Below, in pieces: positions 44,078 through 52,366 of a stretch of 64,000 nucleotides of DNA. The translations under genes and the position numbers were made by a program. Under the pieces are notes generated by a model. The model ran no database searches and was not told the origin of the DNA. It saw nothing but the letters and a program-made list of their open reading frames with translations. The stretch is from Nocardia mikamii NBRC 108933 (GTDB taxonomy: Bacteria > Actinomycetota > Actinomycetes > Mycobacteriales > Mycobacteriaceae): NCBI RefSeq assembly GCF_001613505.1, contig NZ_BDCM01000014.1, positions 248,001-312,000 on the forward strand, given 5' to 3'. Each line of letters begins with the position of its first letter. Position 1 is the stretch's first letter.

Positions 44078-45253
44078 ATGACCACCGTGACACAGGTGCG
44101 CACGAACCGGCGGTGGACCATGCTCGCCCTCGGAGTCTTCGCCCAGAGCTCGAGCGCGGTCATCGTGCACGGCACCCCGTTTCTGCTGCCGGCGCTGACC
44201 GATCGCGGAATGCCCTTGGCCACAGCGGGTCTGCTGGTCGCGATGCCGACGGTCGGCCTGGTATGCACGCTGATCGCCTGGGGATACATCGTCGACCGCG
44301 TCGGTGAGCGCTCGGTCCTGGTCGCCGGTCCGGTCGTGATGTGTGTGGCAGGTGTGGCTGCTGCGACGGTGACCAACTACGGTGCGCTGGGGGCGTTGCT
44401 CTTTCTGGCCGGTATGGGCGCTGCCAGCACCAATGGCGCGAGCGGGCGGGTGATCGTCGGCTGGTTCCCGGTCGATCAGCGCGGGCTGGCGATGGGTATC
44501 CGGCAGACCGCACAACCGTTGGGTGTCGCGATCGCGGCGATGTCGATACCGGCTGTCGCTGCCGCACACGGGTTTTCCACGGCGATTCTGGTCCCGGCGG
44601 CGATGGCGGGCGTCGCGGCGATCGGCTGCCTGATCGGAATCGTCGACCCGCCGCGCCCCGCGAGCAACGGCGAGCATCCCGACAATCCGTATCGCGGCGA
44701 TTCCACGCTGTGGCGCATCCACGCGGTGTCGGTGCTGCTGGTGATTCCGCAGGCCACCCTGTGGACGTTCGCGCTGCTGTGGCTGCATCGCGACGCCGGG
44801 TTGTCGCTGCCGGTGGCCGGGGCGATCGTCACCGCGACCCAGATCCTGGGCGCCGCCGGGCGCATCGGCGCCGGTGTCTGGTCCGACCGCGTCGGCAGCC
44901 GCCTGCGTCCGCTGCACACCGTGGCGATCGCGGCCGTGGTCTCGATGGCGGGCCTGGCCGGCGCGGCCTGGTTGCACTGGTGGTGGGCGGCGATCCCGAT
45001 CCTGTTCGCCGCGTCGGTGATCACCGTGGCCGACAACGGCCTGGCCTTCACCGCCGTCGCCGAGATCGCCGGTCCGTACTGGAGCGGCCGCGGCTTGGGC
45101 ATCCAGAACACCGGCCAGAACCTGGCATCCGCCGCTGTCGCACCGATTTTCGGCGCCCTCATCACCGCCGCAGGCTTCCCGGCGACCTATCTGGTCGCCG
45201 CGATCATCGCCGCAGCCGCCGTCCCCATGGTGCCGATCGCCCGCAACCGCTGA
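44078..45253 (+). CDS. MFS transporter (Rv2994-like)
   Basis: A 391-residue major-facilitator protein with about 12 hydrophobic spans. The loop 2-3 motif appears as GYIVDRVGERSVLVAGP, and the second half repeats it as AGVWSDRVGSRLRPL. No substrate-specific motif is recognisable. The ATG at 44078 follows GAGG; ATG 44057 is the alternative. It is divergent from the FAH gene, as in mycobacteria. Confidence 0.85.
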   Translation: MTTVTQVRTNRRWTMLALGVFAQSSSAVIVHGTPFLLPALTDRGMPLATAGLLVAMPTVGLVCTLIAWGYIVDRVGERSVLVAGPVVMCVAGVAAATVTNYGALGALLFLAGMGAASTNGASGRVIVGWFPVDQRGLAMGIRQTAQPLGVAIAAMSIPAVAAAHGFSTAILVPAAMAGVAAIGCLIGIVDPPRPASNGEHPDNPYRGDSTLWRIHAVSVLLVIPQATLWTFALLWLHRDAGLSLPVAGAIVTATQILGAAGRIGAGVWSDRVGSRLRPLHTVAIAAVVSMAGLAGAAWLHWWWAAIPILFAASVITVADNGLAFTAVAEIAGPYWSGRGLGIQNTGQNLASAAVAPIFGALITAAGFPATYLVAAIIAAAAVPMVPIARNR

Positions 45254-45338
45254 CCCCCGGGTTACCCACGGCCGCACCTCTTTCCGTCACAGTACGGAGC
45301 GCGCCCGTGGGGAAACCCTACGCCGCCAACGTTTTTCG

Positions 45339-45356
45339 AGGTTGTACCTACAACCT
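45339..45356. promoter_or_regulatory. orphan 18-bp perfect palindrome
   Basis: AGGTTGTACCTACAACCT reads AGGTTGTA-CC-TACAACCT, an 8-2-8 inverted repeat. It stands between the 3' ends of the MFS gene and the Uma2 pseudogene, where no promoter is expected, so it may be a relic of a lost gene or a loop-poor terminator. Confidence 0.5.
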
Positions 45357-45446
45357 TAGGTGGCTGATCATTGCTCGGGACGACGCCGGAAAGACATAAT
45401 CGAACCGTCCTGGGTCGATGCCGCCCCTTGATGCGGATGGCCTTGA

Positions 45447-46049
45447 TCAGAACTCGATCAGCGCCGCGGGATCGAACTCGACCCGAAACACCTTGTCCCC
45501 CTCGATATCCGCGCTGAACCGGTTTCCCTCGGCGACCGTCGGCTCCCATCGGTAGCCGTCATCGCCGAGTACGGAACGATGGATTCGGATATGCGGCTGA
45601 TGTTCGATGATCCAATACTGTCGGATCCCGGCTGCCACGTACTCGTGGACTTTGCGCACCCGATCGGTGCGCTCGCTACCGCTTCCTCGCGACACGACTT
45701 CGACTACGAGTAGCAGCTCGGTGCCCGGAATCAGCTTCGGCGTCTCGTCCACCACCGCCGCTCACGCCGCCTCACGCGAGATGATGAAGACATCGGGTTT
45801 ACGCACGCCACTGGGCGTGCTGATCTCCCACTCCCCGCCGTCCAGCACTATGACCTCAGCGTCACGCGCTGCGGATTCGACGAATCGCGCCAAGGTGCGC
45901 GCAATCCAGTTGTGCCGAGCCCCCCCTCGCGACTTCGATCAGCCACCCGTCCTCGAGTTCAGCCCTTTGCCGTCTTCCGGTTGTTCGTGCAAGTCGAGCA
46001 CAGGGTACGGACCGAATCCGACGGCACCGGTGATGTGGTCCCCCGCCAT
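45447..46049 (-). pseudogene. Uma2-family (DUF820) endonuclease-like gene, three lesions
   Basis: About 200 codons of a Uma2/PD-(D/E)XK protein can be followed from an ATG at 46049 (GGAGG upstream): MAGDHITGAVGFGPYPVLDL, then ELEDGWLIEVA in another frame, then HNWIARTLARFVESA back in the first frame, VRKPDVFIIS, and after an in-frame TGA (about 45751) LIPGTELLLVVEVVS to the stop at 45447. One base is missing near AAAGGG (about 45965) and one G is extra in a seven-G run (about 45920-45926); together they restore frame. The catalytic pieces (KPDVFII, VVEVVS) survive only in pieces, so the gene is probably dead unless the homopolymer calls are wrong. Confidence 0.82.
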
Positions 46050-46240
46050 ATCGCCTCCGAGTCTCTGCACACATCGACGGCCTGCATCGGTAGCGATCAA
46101 TGCCAGCCGGTGGCGATCGACAGCAACCAGCGCGATCCCCGAGCCACCGGGGTCATGTCCGGCCCCTCTGCGCCAACGAGAACTGCGCACGTGTGTGAAG
46201 AAGTCGTGGCGCGCATCGCGTAGGAGCCGCACACGCGACA

Positions 46241-46278
46241 ATCCCCCTGTCGCGCAATTCTTTACGCGGCAGGGGGAT
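46241..46278 (-). terminator. hairpin after leuB
   Basis: ATCCCCCTGTCGC (46241-46253) pairs with GCGGCAGGGGGAT (46266-46278) with one G-U. It begins 12 bases beyond the leuB stop. Confidence 0.65.
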
Positions 46279-46290
46279 CGACTGGAGAGC

Positions 46291-47298
46291 TCAGATCGAC
46301 GCGGCGATGCGGTCGCCGATTTCGACCGTGGACGCGGTGCCGGTGCGGGCGGCGAGGTCCTTGGCTACCGCCGCTTCGATGCGGGCGGCTTCCTCGGAGC
46401 GGCCGAGGTGGTTCAGCAGCAGCGAAACCGAGAGGATGGCTGCGGTCGGGTCGGCCTTGGACTGGCCGGCGATATCGGGGGCGCTGCCGTGGACCGGTTC
46501 GAACATGCTCGGGTTGGTGCCGGAGGCGTCGATGTTGCCCGAGGCGGCCAGGCCGATGCCACCGGACACCGCCGCGGCGAGGTCGGTGATGATGTCGCCG
46601 AACAGGTTGTCGGTGACGATCACGTCGAAGCGGCCCGGATCGTTGACCATGTGAATGGTGGCGGCGTCGATGTGCTGGTAGGCGACCTCGACCTCAGGGT
46701 ATTCCGCGCCGATCTCGGTGACGGTGCGCTGCCACAGCGAACCGGCGAAGCTCAGCACATTGGTCTTGTGGACCAGCGTGAGGTGCTTGCGGCGCTGCTG
46801 GGCCTTGTCGAAGGCATAGCGCACCACGCGCTCGATGCCGAAGCGGGTGTTGGTGGAGACCTCGGTGGCCACCTCGTGCGGGGTGTTCACGCGGATCGCG
46901 CCGCCGGTACCGGTGTAGGGGCCCTCGGTGCCCTCGCGCACGACGACGAAGTCGATCTCCGGGTCACCGGACAGCGGGCTGGTGACGCCCGGGTACAACT
47001 TCGACGGACGCAGGTTCACGTGATGGTCGAGCGCGAAGCGGGTGTGCAGCAGCAGACCGCGCTCGAGCAGGCCGCTGGGAACCGACGGATCGCCGATCGC
47101 GCCCAGCAGGATGGCGTCGTGCTGCTTCAGCTCCGGCAGCACCGACTCCGGCAGCACCTCGCCGGTCGCGTGGTAGCGCTTGGCGCCCAGGTCGTACTCG
47201 GTCTTCTCGACCCCGGGCACGACCACGTCGAGTACCTTGAGCGCCTCGGCGATGACCTCGGGCCCGATACCGTCACCGGCGATGACAGCCAGCTTCAT
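46291..47298 (-). CDS. leuB: 3-isopropylmalate dehydrogenase
   Basis: A 335-residue enzyme of the isocitrate/isopropylmalate dehydrogenase family: VIAGDGIGPEVIAEALKVL start, substrate-binding VVVREGTEGPYTGTGG, catalytic Lys in LVHKTNVL, metal ligands in VTDNLFGDIITDLAAA, and the NAD-binding EPVHGSAPDIAGQSKADP. It catalyses the oxidative decarboxylation step of leucine synthesis. It is downstream of serA on the same strand but separated by a strong terminator. Confidence 0.97.
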   Translation of the reverse strand: MKLAVIAGDGIGPEVIAEALKVLDVVVPGVEKTEYDLGAKRYHATGEVLPESVLPELKQHDAILLGAIGDPSVPSGLLERGLLLHTRFALDHHVNLRPSKLYPGVTSPLSGDPEIDFVVVREGTEGPYTGTGGAIRVNTPHEVATEVSTNTRFGIERVVRYAFDKAQQRRKHLTLVHKTNVLSFAGSLWQRTVTEIGAEYPEVEVAYQHIDAATIHMVNDPGRFDVIVTDNLFGDIITDLAAAVSGGIGLAASGNIDASGTNPSMFEPVHGSAPDIAGQSKADPTAAILSVSLLLNHLGRSEEAARIEAAVAKDLAARTGTASTVEIGDRIAASI

Positions 47299-47481
47299 AT
47301 GACAACGCTCCGTTCGTTCCTGCTCGCGGCTCGCAACGCGTATGCGGCCGAATCAGCCAAGGGCGGTCGATCGGCGGCGTAACGCCCGGCCGGATCGCCG
47401 ACACCGCCACACTATCGGTCCCCTGGATCACCCCGATAACCAGGGCGAGCAGCTCCCAATGAGTGAGACGGACCGAAAAGC

Positions 47482-47535
47482 ACAGTGCGCGCGAATCCGG
47501 TTCCGTGCCGTCACGGATGGATTCGCGCGCACTGT
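47482..47535 (-). terminator. two-tier terminator after serA
   Basis: A 17-bp perfect stem, ACAGTGCGCGCGAATCC (47482-47498) with its complement at 47519-47535, encloses a 20-base loop that itself folds as CCGTG/CACGG. It starts 37 bases after the serA stop; on the minus strand GCTTTTCGG follows, giving a short U tract. Confidence 0.85.
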
Positions 47536-47571
47536 AACGTGCCGCGGCCGAGCCGATTACGGCCGGCCGAC

Positions 47572-49170
47572 TCAGCTCAGGTCGACCTGGGTCACCTTCG
47601 CGGCACCGACGGCCTCGGCGATCGCGGACTGCACATCGGCGGGGACGGACTCGTTGACGCGGAGGATGACGGTCGCGCCTTCCTTGTCGACGTCCTGGCT
47701 CAGCTGCGCGGCCTGGATGTCGATGGATGCCTCGCCCAGCTTGGTGCCGATCTTGCCCAGGGCGCCGGGACGGTCGTCGTAGTTGAGGATCGCCAGGTTG
47801 AGCCCCTCGGCACGCATGTCGTAGTTGCGGCCGTTGATGTTGACGATCTTCTCGACCTGAGCGGGCTCGGTCAGCGTGCCGGCGACGTTCAGGGTGCGGC
47901 CGTCGCCGAAGACGGCGCGCAGGTCGACCAGGCTGCGGTGGGTCGGGCTCTCGCTGTGGCTGGTGACGGAGGCCTCGAGGCCCCGCTCCTCGGCCAGCGA
48001 CGGGGCGTTGACGAAGGTGACCGCATCCTCGATGTGCGCGGAGAACACGCCACGCAGCGCCGAGAGTTCCAGCACCGCAACCTCTTCCGAGGACAGCTCG
48101 CCACGCACCTGGATCTCGAGGGAGACCGGCAGCTCGTCGGCGAGGGCGCCCAGCAGCACACCCTGCTTGCGGACGATGTCCAGCCAGGGCGCGACGATCT
48201 CGCTGACCGCGCCACCGGCGACGTTCACCGCACCGGGCACGAACTCGCCGGCCAGGGCGAGCTGCACCGACTTGGCGACATCGGTGCCGGCGCGGTCCTG
48301 GGCCTCGGCGGTGGAGGCGCCCAGGTGCGGGGTGACGACGACCTGCGGCAGCTCGAACAGCGGGCTGTCGGTGGACGGCTCGGTCTCGAACACGTCGATG
48401 CCGGCGGCGCGCACATGGCCGGAGGTGATGGCGTCGGCCAAGGCCTGCTCGTCGATCAGACCGCCGCGGGCGGCGTTGACGATGATGACGCCCTTCTTGG
48501 TCTTGGCCAGGGTCTCCTTGTTCAGCATGCCCTTGGTCTCGGGGGTCTTGGGCAGGTGAATGGAGATGAAGTCGGCGCGCTCGAGCACCTCGTCCAGGCT
48601 CAGCAGCTCGATGCCCAGCTGGGCGGCGCGGGCCGGGGAGGTGTAGGGGTCGTAGGCGATGACCTTGGTCTCGAAGGCGGCGAGGCGCTGCGCGAACAGC
48701 TGGCCGATGCGGCCCAGGCCGATGACGCCGACGGTCTTGCCGAAGATCTCGACACCGTTGAACTTGCTGCGCTGCCAGGTGTGCTCGCGCAGGGTGGCGT
48801 CGGCGGCCGGGATCTGGCGGGCGGCCGACAGCAACAGGGTGACGGCGTGCTCGGCGGCGGTGTGGATGTTGGAGGTCGGCGCGTTGACGACCATGACACC
48901 GCGCTCGGTGGCCGCGGGCACGTCGACGTTGTCGAGGCCGACGCCGGCGCGGGCGACGATCTTCAGGTTCTTACCGGCCTCGAGCACCTCGGCGTCGACG
49001 GTGGTGGCCGAACGGACCAGCAGCGCGTCGGCCTCGGGCACGGCGGCCAGCAGCTCGGGTCGATTGGGGCCGTCGACCCAGCGAACCTCGACACCGTCAC
49101 CGAGCGCATCGACGGTCGACTGGGCGAGCTTGTCGGCGATCAGAACAACAGGACGGCCATTTTGGCTCAC
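47572..49170 (-). CDS. serA: D-3-phosphoglycerate dehydrogenase
   Basis: A 532-residue long-type SerA. The substrate and NAD domains show RSATTVDAEVLEAGKNLKIVARAGVGLDNVD, the Rossmann motif VGVIGLGRIGQLFAQRL, VNAARGGLIDEQAL and HLGASTAEAQDRAG with catalytic His. The intervening domain (about 320-450) and C-terminal ACT domain (NLAILNYDDRPGALGKIGTKLGEASIDIQA) match mycobacterial enzymes inhibited by serine. It commits 3-phosphoglycerate to serine. Confidence 0.97.
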   Translation of the reverse strand: MSQNGRPVVLIADKLAQSTVDALGDGVEVRWVDGPNRPELLAAVPEADALLVRSATTVDAEVLEAGKNLKIVARAGVGLDNVDVPAATERGVMVVNAPTSNIHTAAEHAVTLLLSAARQIPAADATLREHTWQRSKFNGVEIFGKTVGVIGLGRIGQLFAQRLAAFETKVIAYDPYTSPARAAQLGIELLSLDEVLERADFISIHLPKTPETKGMLNKETLAKTKKGVIIVNAARGGLIDEQALADAITSGHVRAAGIDVFETEPSTDSPLFELPQVVVTPHLGASTAEAQDRAGTDVAKSVQLALAGEFVPGAVNVAGGAVSEIVAPWLDIVRKQGVLLGALADELPVSLEIQVRGELSSEEVAVLELSALRGVFSAHIEDAVTFVNAPSLAEERGLEASVTSHSESPTHRSLVDLRAVFGDGRTLNVAGTLTEPAQVEKIVNINGRNYDMRAEGLNLAILNYDDRPGALGKIGTKLGEASIDIQAAQLSQDVDKEGATVILRVNESVPADVQSAIAEAVGAAKVTQVDLS

Positions 49171-49317
49171 TGTGGGGCACTCCTGGGGAAAGAGGTCGGC
49201 ATTTACCGCGAACCAGCTTAGTGGTCGCGCTTCGGCGCCGGTGTACCGCCCGGTAGGCAGGCGCCCTCACACCGCGGCCGAACCTCCGCCGCACCGCATA
49301 CGGGCCCGGACGCGGAA

Positions 49318-49347
49318 GGGCCCCGCATCTCCAAAGATGCGGGGCCC
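49318..49347 (-). terminator. terminator after cspA
   Basis: Perfect 13-bp stem, GGGCCCCGCATCT (49318-49330) with AGATGCGGGGCCC (49335-49347), loop CCAA, about 60 bases past the cspA stop. Confidence 0.8.
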
Positions 49348-49405
49348 CAATGTAAGTCGCGGACAGTTCACGCTACGTAAAGTGGCGCGCAGTCAGCGGA
49401 CTCGA

Positions 49406-49609
49406 TCAGATAACGCTGACGTTCTGAGCCTGCGGACCCTTCTGGCCCTGCCCGATCTCGAACTCCACGCGCTGCCCCTCGTCGAGGGACCGGAATCCAC
49501 TACCGCTCACAGCCGAGTAGTGCACGAACACATCGGGACCACCGTCATCCTGAGCGATGAACCCGAAGCCCTTCTCGCTGTTGAACCACTTCACTACGCC
49601 TTGCGCCAT
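49406..49609 (-). CDS. cspA: cold-shock protein CspA
   Basis: A 67-residue single cold-shock domain: MAQGVVKWFNSEKGFGFIAQDD (RNP1 KGFGFI), then DVFVHYSAV (RNP2 VFVHY) and EGQRVEFEIGQGQKGPQAQNV. It binds single-stranded RNA or DNA and acts as an RNA chaperone. A terminator follows, and the gene appears monocistronic. A more divergent relative lies 550 bases upstream. Confidence 0.95.
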   Translation of the reverse strand: MAQGVVKWFNSEKGFGFIAQDDGGPDVFVHYSAVSGSGFRSLDEGQRVEFEIGQGQKGPQAQNVSVI

Positions 49610-49929
49610 TTCATACCTTCTGTAGACGAGCCGAACCGACCAACTTCACGGTCGGGCCGGTCTCGATGTTCAAGCCTGCCATGGACCGCGCCCTCGCGCC
49701 ACCACAGCGGTCCTCCCGCGGGCTGGAAACCGCGCGTGAACCGGAAATACCGCTTTTCGAACGATGCCCGCCGTGATTGTCCCGTGATAGCTCGGACGGA
49801 ACCGCTCGTCGCGCCGCCCCGGGCGCCCGGAATCGCGCGAGCGGGCCGTCCGGCCGGAGAAATGGGTCGACCCCGGACACCGCGGTCCGGGGTCGACCCG
49901 AGGTCGCGTCGAGCGACCGAAATCAGTGA
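49610..49929. other. 320-base intergenic region
   Basis: It holds the cspA promoter side and, near its right end, the terminator of the 38-residue peptide gene. I see no further gene. The minus-strand frames here have no ribosome-binding site or family character. Confidence 0.6.
49864..49899 (-). terminator. terminator after the 38-residue peptide gene
   Basis: Perfect 15-bp stem, GGGTCGACCCCGGAC (49864-49878) with GTCCGGGGTCGACCC (49885-49899), loop ACCGCG. It begins 31 bases beyond the peptide stop and ends that unit before cspA. Confidence 0.85.
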
Positions 49930-50046
49930 TCAGCCACCGAAAGAGCCGGTCCACAGGGTGTTGACCAGGCCGTGGAAGGCCGCACCCAGGGTGTCGAACA
50001 GGCCGTTCACAGCAGCACTACCGGTGTCGATGATAACGGGGATCAT
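49930..50046 (-). CDS. 38-residue amphipathic peptide
   Basis: The peptide starts MIPVIIDTGSAAVNGLFDT and ends NTLWTGSFGG. Val13, Leu16/Phe17, Leu20, Phe24, Leu27/Val28 and Leu31/Trp32 recur every three to four residues, giving one hydrophobic helical face. There is no Lys or Arg, two Asp, one His and no signal peptide. A strong ribosome-binding site (GAAGAGG, five bases before ATG) and a 15-bp terminator downstream make it a self-contained unit between two cold-shock genes. Size, acidity and amphipathicity recall the PorA/PorH pore peptides of Corynebacterium, but I see no sequence match. Function unknown. Confidence 0.7.
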   Translation of the reverse strand: MIPVIIDTGSAAVNGLFDTLGAAFHGLVNTLWTGSFGG

Positions 50047-50154
50047 AAATACCTCTTCGTTGTTTCAATTCAGTCGTACAAACTGACGATCAACATATCG
50101 AGTGCTCATAAAGGCGCGTTAACCCGATTCGGGAAAAGTGATCTGCCCGACAGG

Positions 50155-50391
50155 TCACAGTTCGTGTGGGTCGGGCCACAGTCGGCGCATCGGCTCGATT
50201 CGGACGCCCTTGGCTTCCGGGCCCGCCTTGGTGTGGCGCACGTCGAACTCGACCCGCTGGCCCTGGACCAGTCGCCGGAAACCATCGCCGTGAACCTCGG
50301 TGTATTCGACGAACACTTCGGCGCCGCCACCATCCGGGATTATGAAACCGAAGCCTTTCTCACTGTCGAACCACTTCACCGTGCCGTTCAA
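50155..50391 (-). CDS. divergent cold-shock domain protein
   Basis: A 78-residue cold-shock domain: MNGTVKWFDSEKGFGFIIPDGG keeps RNP1 (KGFGFI), but RNP2 reads VFVEY instead of the usual VFVHY, replacing a nucleic-acid-contacting His by Glu. The C-terminus has ten extra residues (PMRRLWPDPHEL). It is otherwise alignable with the CspA at 49406. The Glu may change RNA binding. Confidence 0.88.
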   Translation of the reverse strand: MNGTVKWFDSEKGFGFIIPDGGGAEVFVEYTEVHGDGFRRLVQGQRVEFDVRHTKAGPEAKGVRIEPMRRLWPDPHEL

Positions 50392-50488
50392 CTACGCTTC
50401 TCACTCACTTCTCGACGTCGGGGCAGGCAGAGGGTAACCGGACCCTCACCGACAGTCCAGCGCCGGCGGCCGGCTCGCACACCGGCGT

Positions 50489-51307
50489 TCACTCGGGCGG
50501 CGGACGACGCAATTCATGTTGCAGCGCTTCCAGTTCCGCGCCACCGGCCATCTGCCGGGTGAGCTCGTGAAGATCGATCTGCGACTTGTCGTAGCCGCCG
50601 AGTGCGCGCCCCCGCCGCAGCAGCAGGAATCGGTCGCCGACGGGGTAGGCGTGATGTGGATTGTGCGTGATCAGCACGACTCCGAGACCGCGATCCCGGG
50701 CCTGCGCGACGTAGCGCAGCACCACGCCGGACTGTTTGACGCCGAGCGCGGCGGTCGGTTCGTCGAGAATGAGGACCTTCGCGCCGTAGTGGACCGCGCG
50801 GGCGATCGCGACACATTGCCGCTGGCCACCCGACAGCGTGCCGACGGGCTGTTCCAGATCGCGAATCTCGATTCCCATGTCCGACAACGCCGTCCGCGTG
50901 ATGTCGCGCGCGGTCGCACGGTCCAGCAGGCGACAGGGGCCGGCGCCCCGGGTCGGTTCCGAGCCGAGGACGAAATTGCGCCACACACTCATCAGCGGCA
51001 CGACCGCCAGATCCTGGTAGACGGTGGCGATACCGCGGTCCAACGCCTCGAGTGGCGAGGAGAACCGGGTCGGTTCACCGCCGATGCGCAGTTCACCGGC
51101 ATCGTGGCGGTGAACGCCCGCGAGAATCTTGATCAGCGTCGACTTCCCGGCGCCGTTGTCGCCGAGCACGCAGGTGACCTCCCCCGCCCGGACGACCATC
51201 GAGATGTCGGCGAGGGCGACGACGCCGCCGTAGCTCTTCCCGATGCCGATCGTTTCGATCAGCGGCGCGGAGGCGGGCCGTTCGGTTTCGCTCTGTCGAG
51301 TGGTCAT
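50489..51307 (-). CDS. sugar-type ABC transporter ATP-binding protein
   Basis: A 272-residue single ATPase domain (FrcA-like, not the double RbsA type): Walker A GDNGAGKSTLIKIL, Q-loop VYQDLAVVPLMSVWRNF, signature LSGGQRQCVAIARAV, Walker B VLILDEPTAALG and switch His in LITHN. It drives uptake through the permease encoded upstream, whose stop its ATG overlaps (ATGA). Operon order: binding protein, permease, ATPase. Confidence 0.93.
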   Translation of the reverse strand: MTTRQSETERPASAPLIETIGIGKSYGGVVALADISMVVRAGEVTCVLGDNGAGKSTLIKILAGVHRHDAGELRIGGEPTRFSSPLEALDRGIATVYQDLAVVPLMSVWRNFVLGSEPTRGAGPCRLLDRATARDITRTALSDMGIEIRDLEQPVGTLSGGQRQCVAIARAVHYGAKVLILDEPTAALGVKQSGVVLRYVAQARDRGLGVVLITHNPHHAYPVGDRFLLLRRGRALGGYDKSQIDLHELTRQMAGGAELEALQHELRRPPPE

Positions 51308-52353
51308 CGGCGCAACCTTTCCGCACGCTTGGCGAAGGCGTTGTTGACCAGTACCGCGGCGAGCAGCAGCACACCGAGGAACAGCATGAACCAGTCGCTG
51401 TCCCAGCGGGCGAACACGATTCCCTGCCGGGCCATGCCGAAGATCAGCGCGCCGATGGCCGCGCCCAGGACCGATCCGAATCCTCCGGTGAGCAGGCAAC
51501 CGCCGACGACCGCGGCGATGATGTACTGAAATTCCAGTCCCACACCCTGATTCGCCTGCACACTGGCGAACCGCAGCAGATTACAGGAGCCGACGATCCA
51601 GCCGGCGAAGGCGGTGCCCATGAACAGCAGAATCTTGGTCCGTGCCGCCGGTACGCCGACGGCACGAGCGCTGGGCAACGAACCGCCGACCGCGTAGATC
51701 CAGTTGCCGAAGCGGGTGCGCACCAGCACGAGCGTCGCCACCGCGGTGACCGCGATCCACCACAGCACCGAGGCCTGGATGCGGGCGTCGCCGAGATTCG
51801 TCGTCGCCGCGAAAACCCAACCGGCCGAGGCGTATCCGGGCGCAGACCGGATGCCCGACACCTGCACGGTCCCCGTGACCAGCCGGGTGACGCCGAGGTT
51901 GAGACCTTGCAGCGCCAGAAACGTGCCCAGGGTGACGATGAAGCTGGGCAGGCCCGTTCGCATGACCACCCATCCGTTCAGCGCGCCGATCGCGAGGGCG
52001 AAGAGCAACGAGGCACACAGCGCGAACCACACGTTCCATCCCGCGTGCACCGCGAGCATGGCGGTCACCAACGCCGTCGACGCGGTCATCACGCCCGCGG
52101 ACAGGTCGAATTCGCCGCCGATCATCAGCAGTGCCACCGCGACGGCCATGATGCCGAGTGTCGAGGCGTCGTCGAGCCAGGTGGCCACGCCGAGGGGACT
52201 GAGGAACCGTTCGGTGATCACGGCGAAGAAGACGAAAACCACCAGCGCGCCCAGACCGGCGCCGATCTCGGGCCGGACGATCAGCCGGTTCAACAGAGAC
52301 GGCCTGATCGCGGCGGGTGCGGTGGATTCGGAAACCGTTGCGGTGTCGGTCAT
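51304..52353 (-). CDS. sugar-type ABC transporter permease
   Basis: A 349-residue BPD_transp_2/RbsC-type permease with about nine to ten hydrophobic spans, including LGIMAVAVALLMIGGEFDLSAG, TGLPSFIVTLGTFLALQGLN, AVGGSLPSARAVGVPAARTK and GSVLGAAIGALIFGMARQG. The GGEFDLS and SFIVTLGT motifs are typical of monosaccharide and purine-nucleoside-type importers. It sits 13 bases after the binding-protein gene. Confidence 0.92.
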   Translation of the reverse strand: MTDTATVSESTAPAAIRPSLLNRLIVRPEIGAGLGALVVFVFFAVITERFLSPLGVATWLDDASTLGIMAVAVALLMIGGEFDLSAGVMTASTALVTAMLAVHAGWNVWFALCASLLFALAIGALNGWVVMRTGLPSFIVTLGTFLALQGLNLGVTRLVTGTVQVSGIRSAPGYASAGWVFAATTNLGDARIQASVLWWIAVTAVATLVLVRTRFGNWIYAVGGSLPSARAVGVPAARTKILLFMGTAFAGWIVGSCNLLRFASVQANQGVGLEFQYIIAAVVGGCLLTGGFGSVLGAAIGALIFGMARQGIVFARWDSDWFMLFLGVLLLAAVLVNNAFAKRAERLRR

Positions 52354-52366
52354 GACAGCTCCCTGC

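Noticed and set aside
43913..45277. N-terminal extension of the FAH gene (to 712 codons)
   Set aside because: The extension is antisense to the MFS gene. The family start MRLGRVAS is at 43912.
45607..49221. Two plus-strand frames (591 and 578 codons)
   Set aside because: Shadows of the Uma2 remnant, leuB and serA; they carry no recognisable domain.
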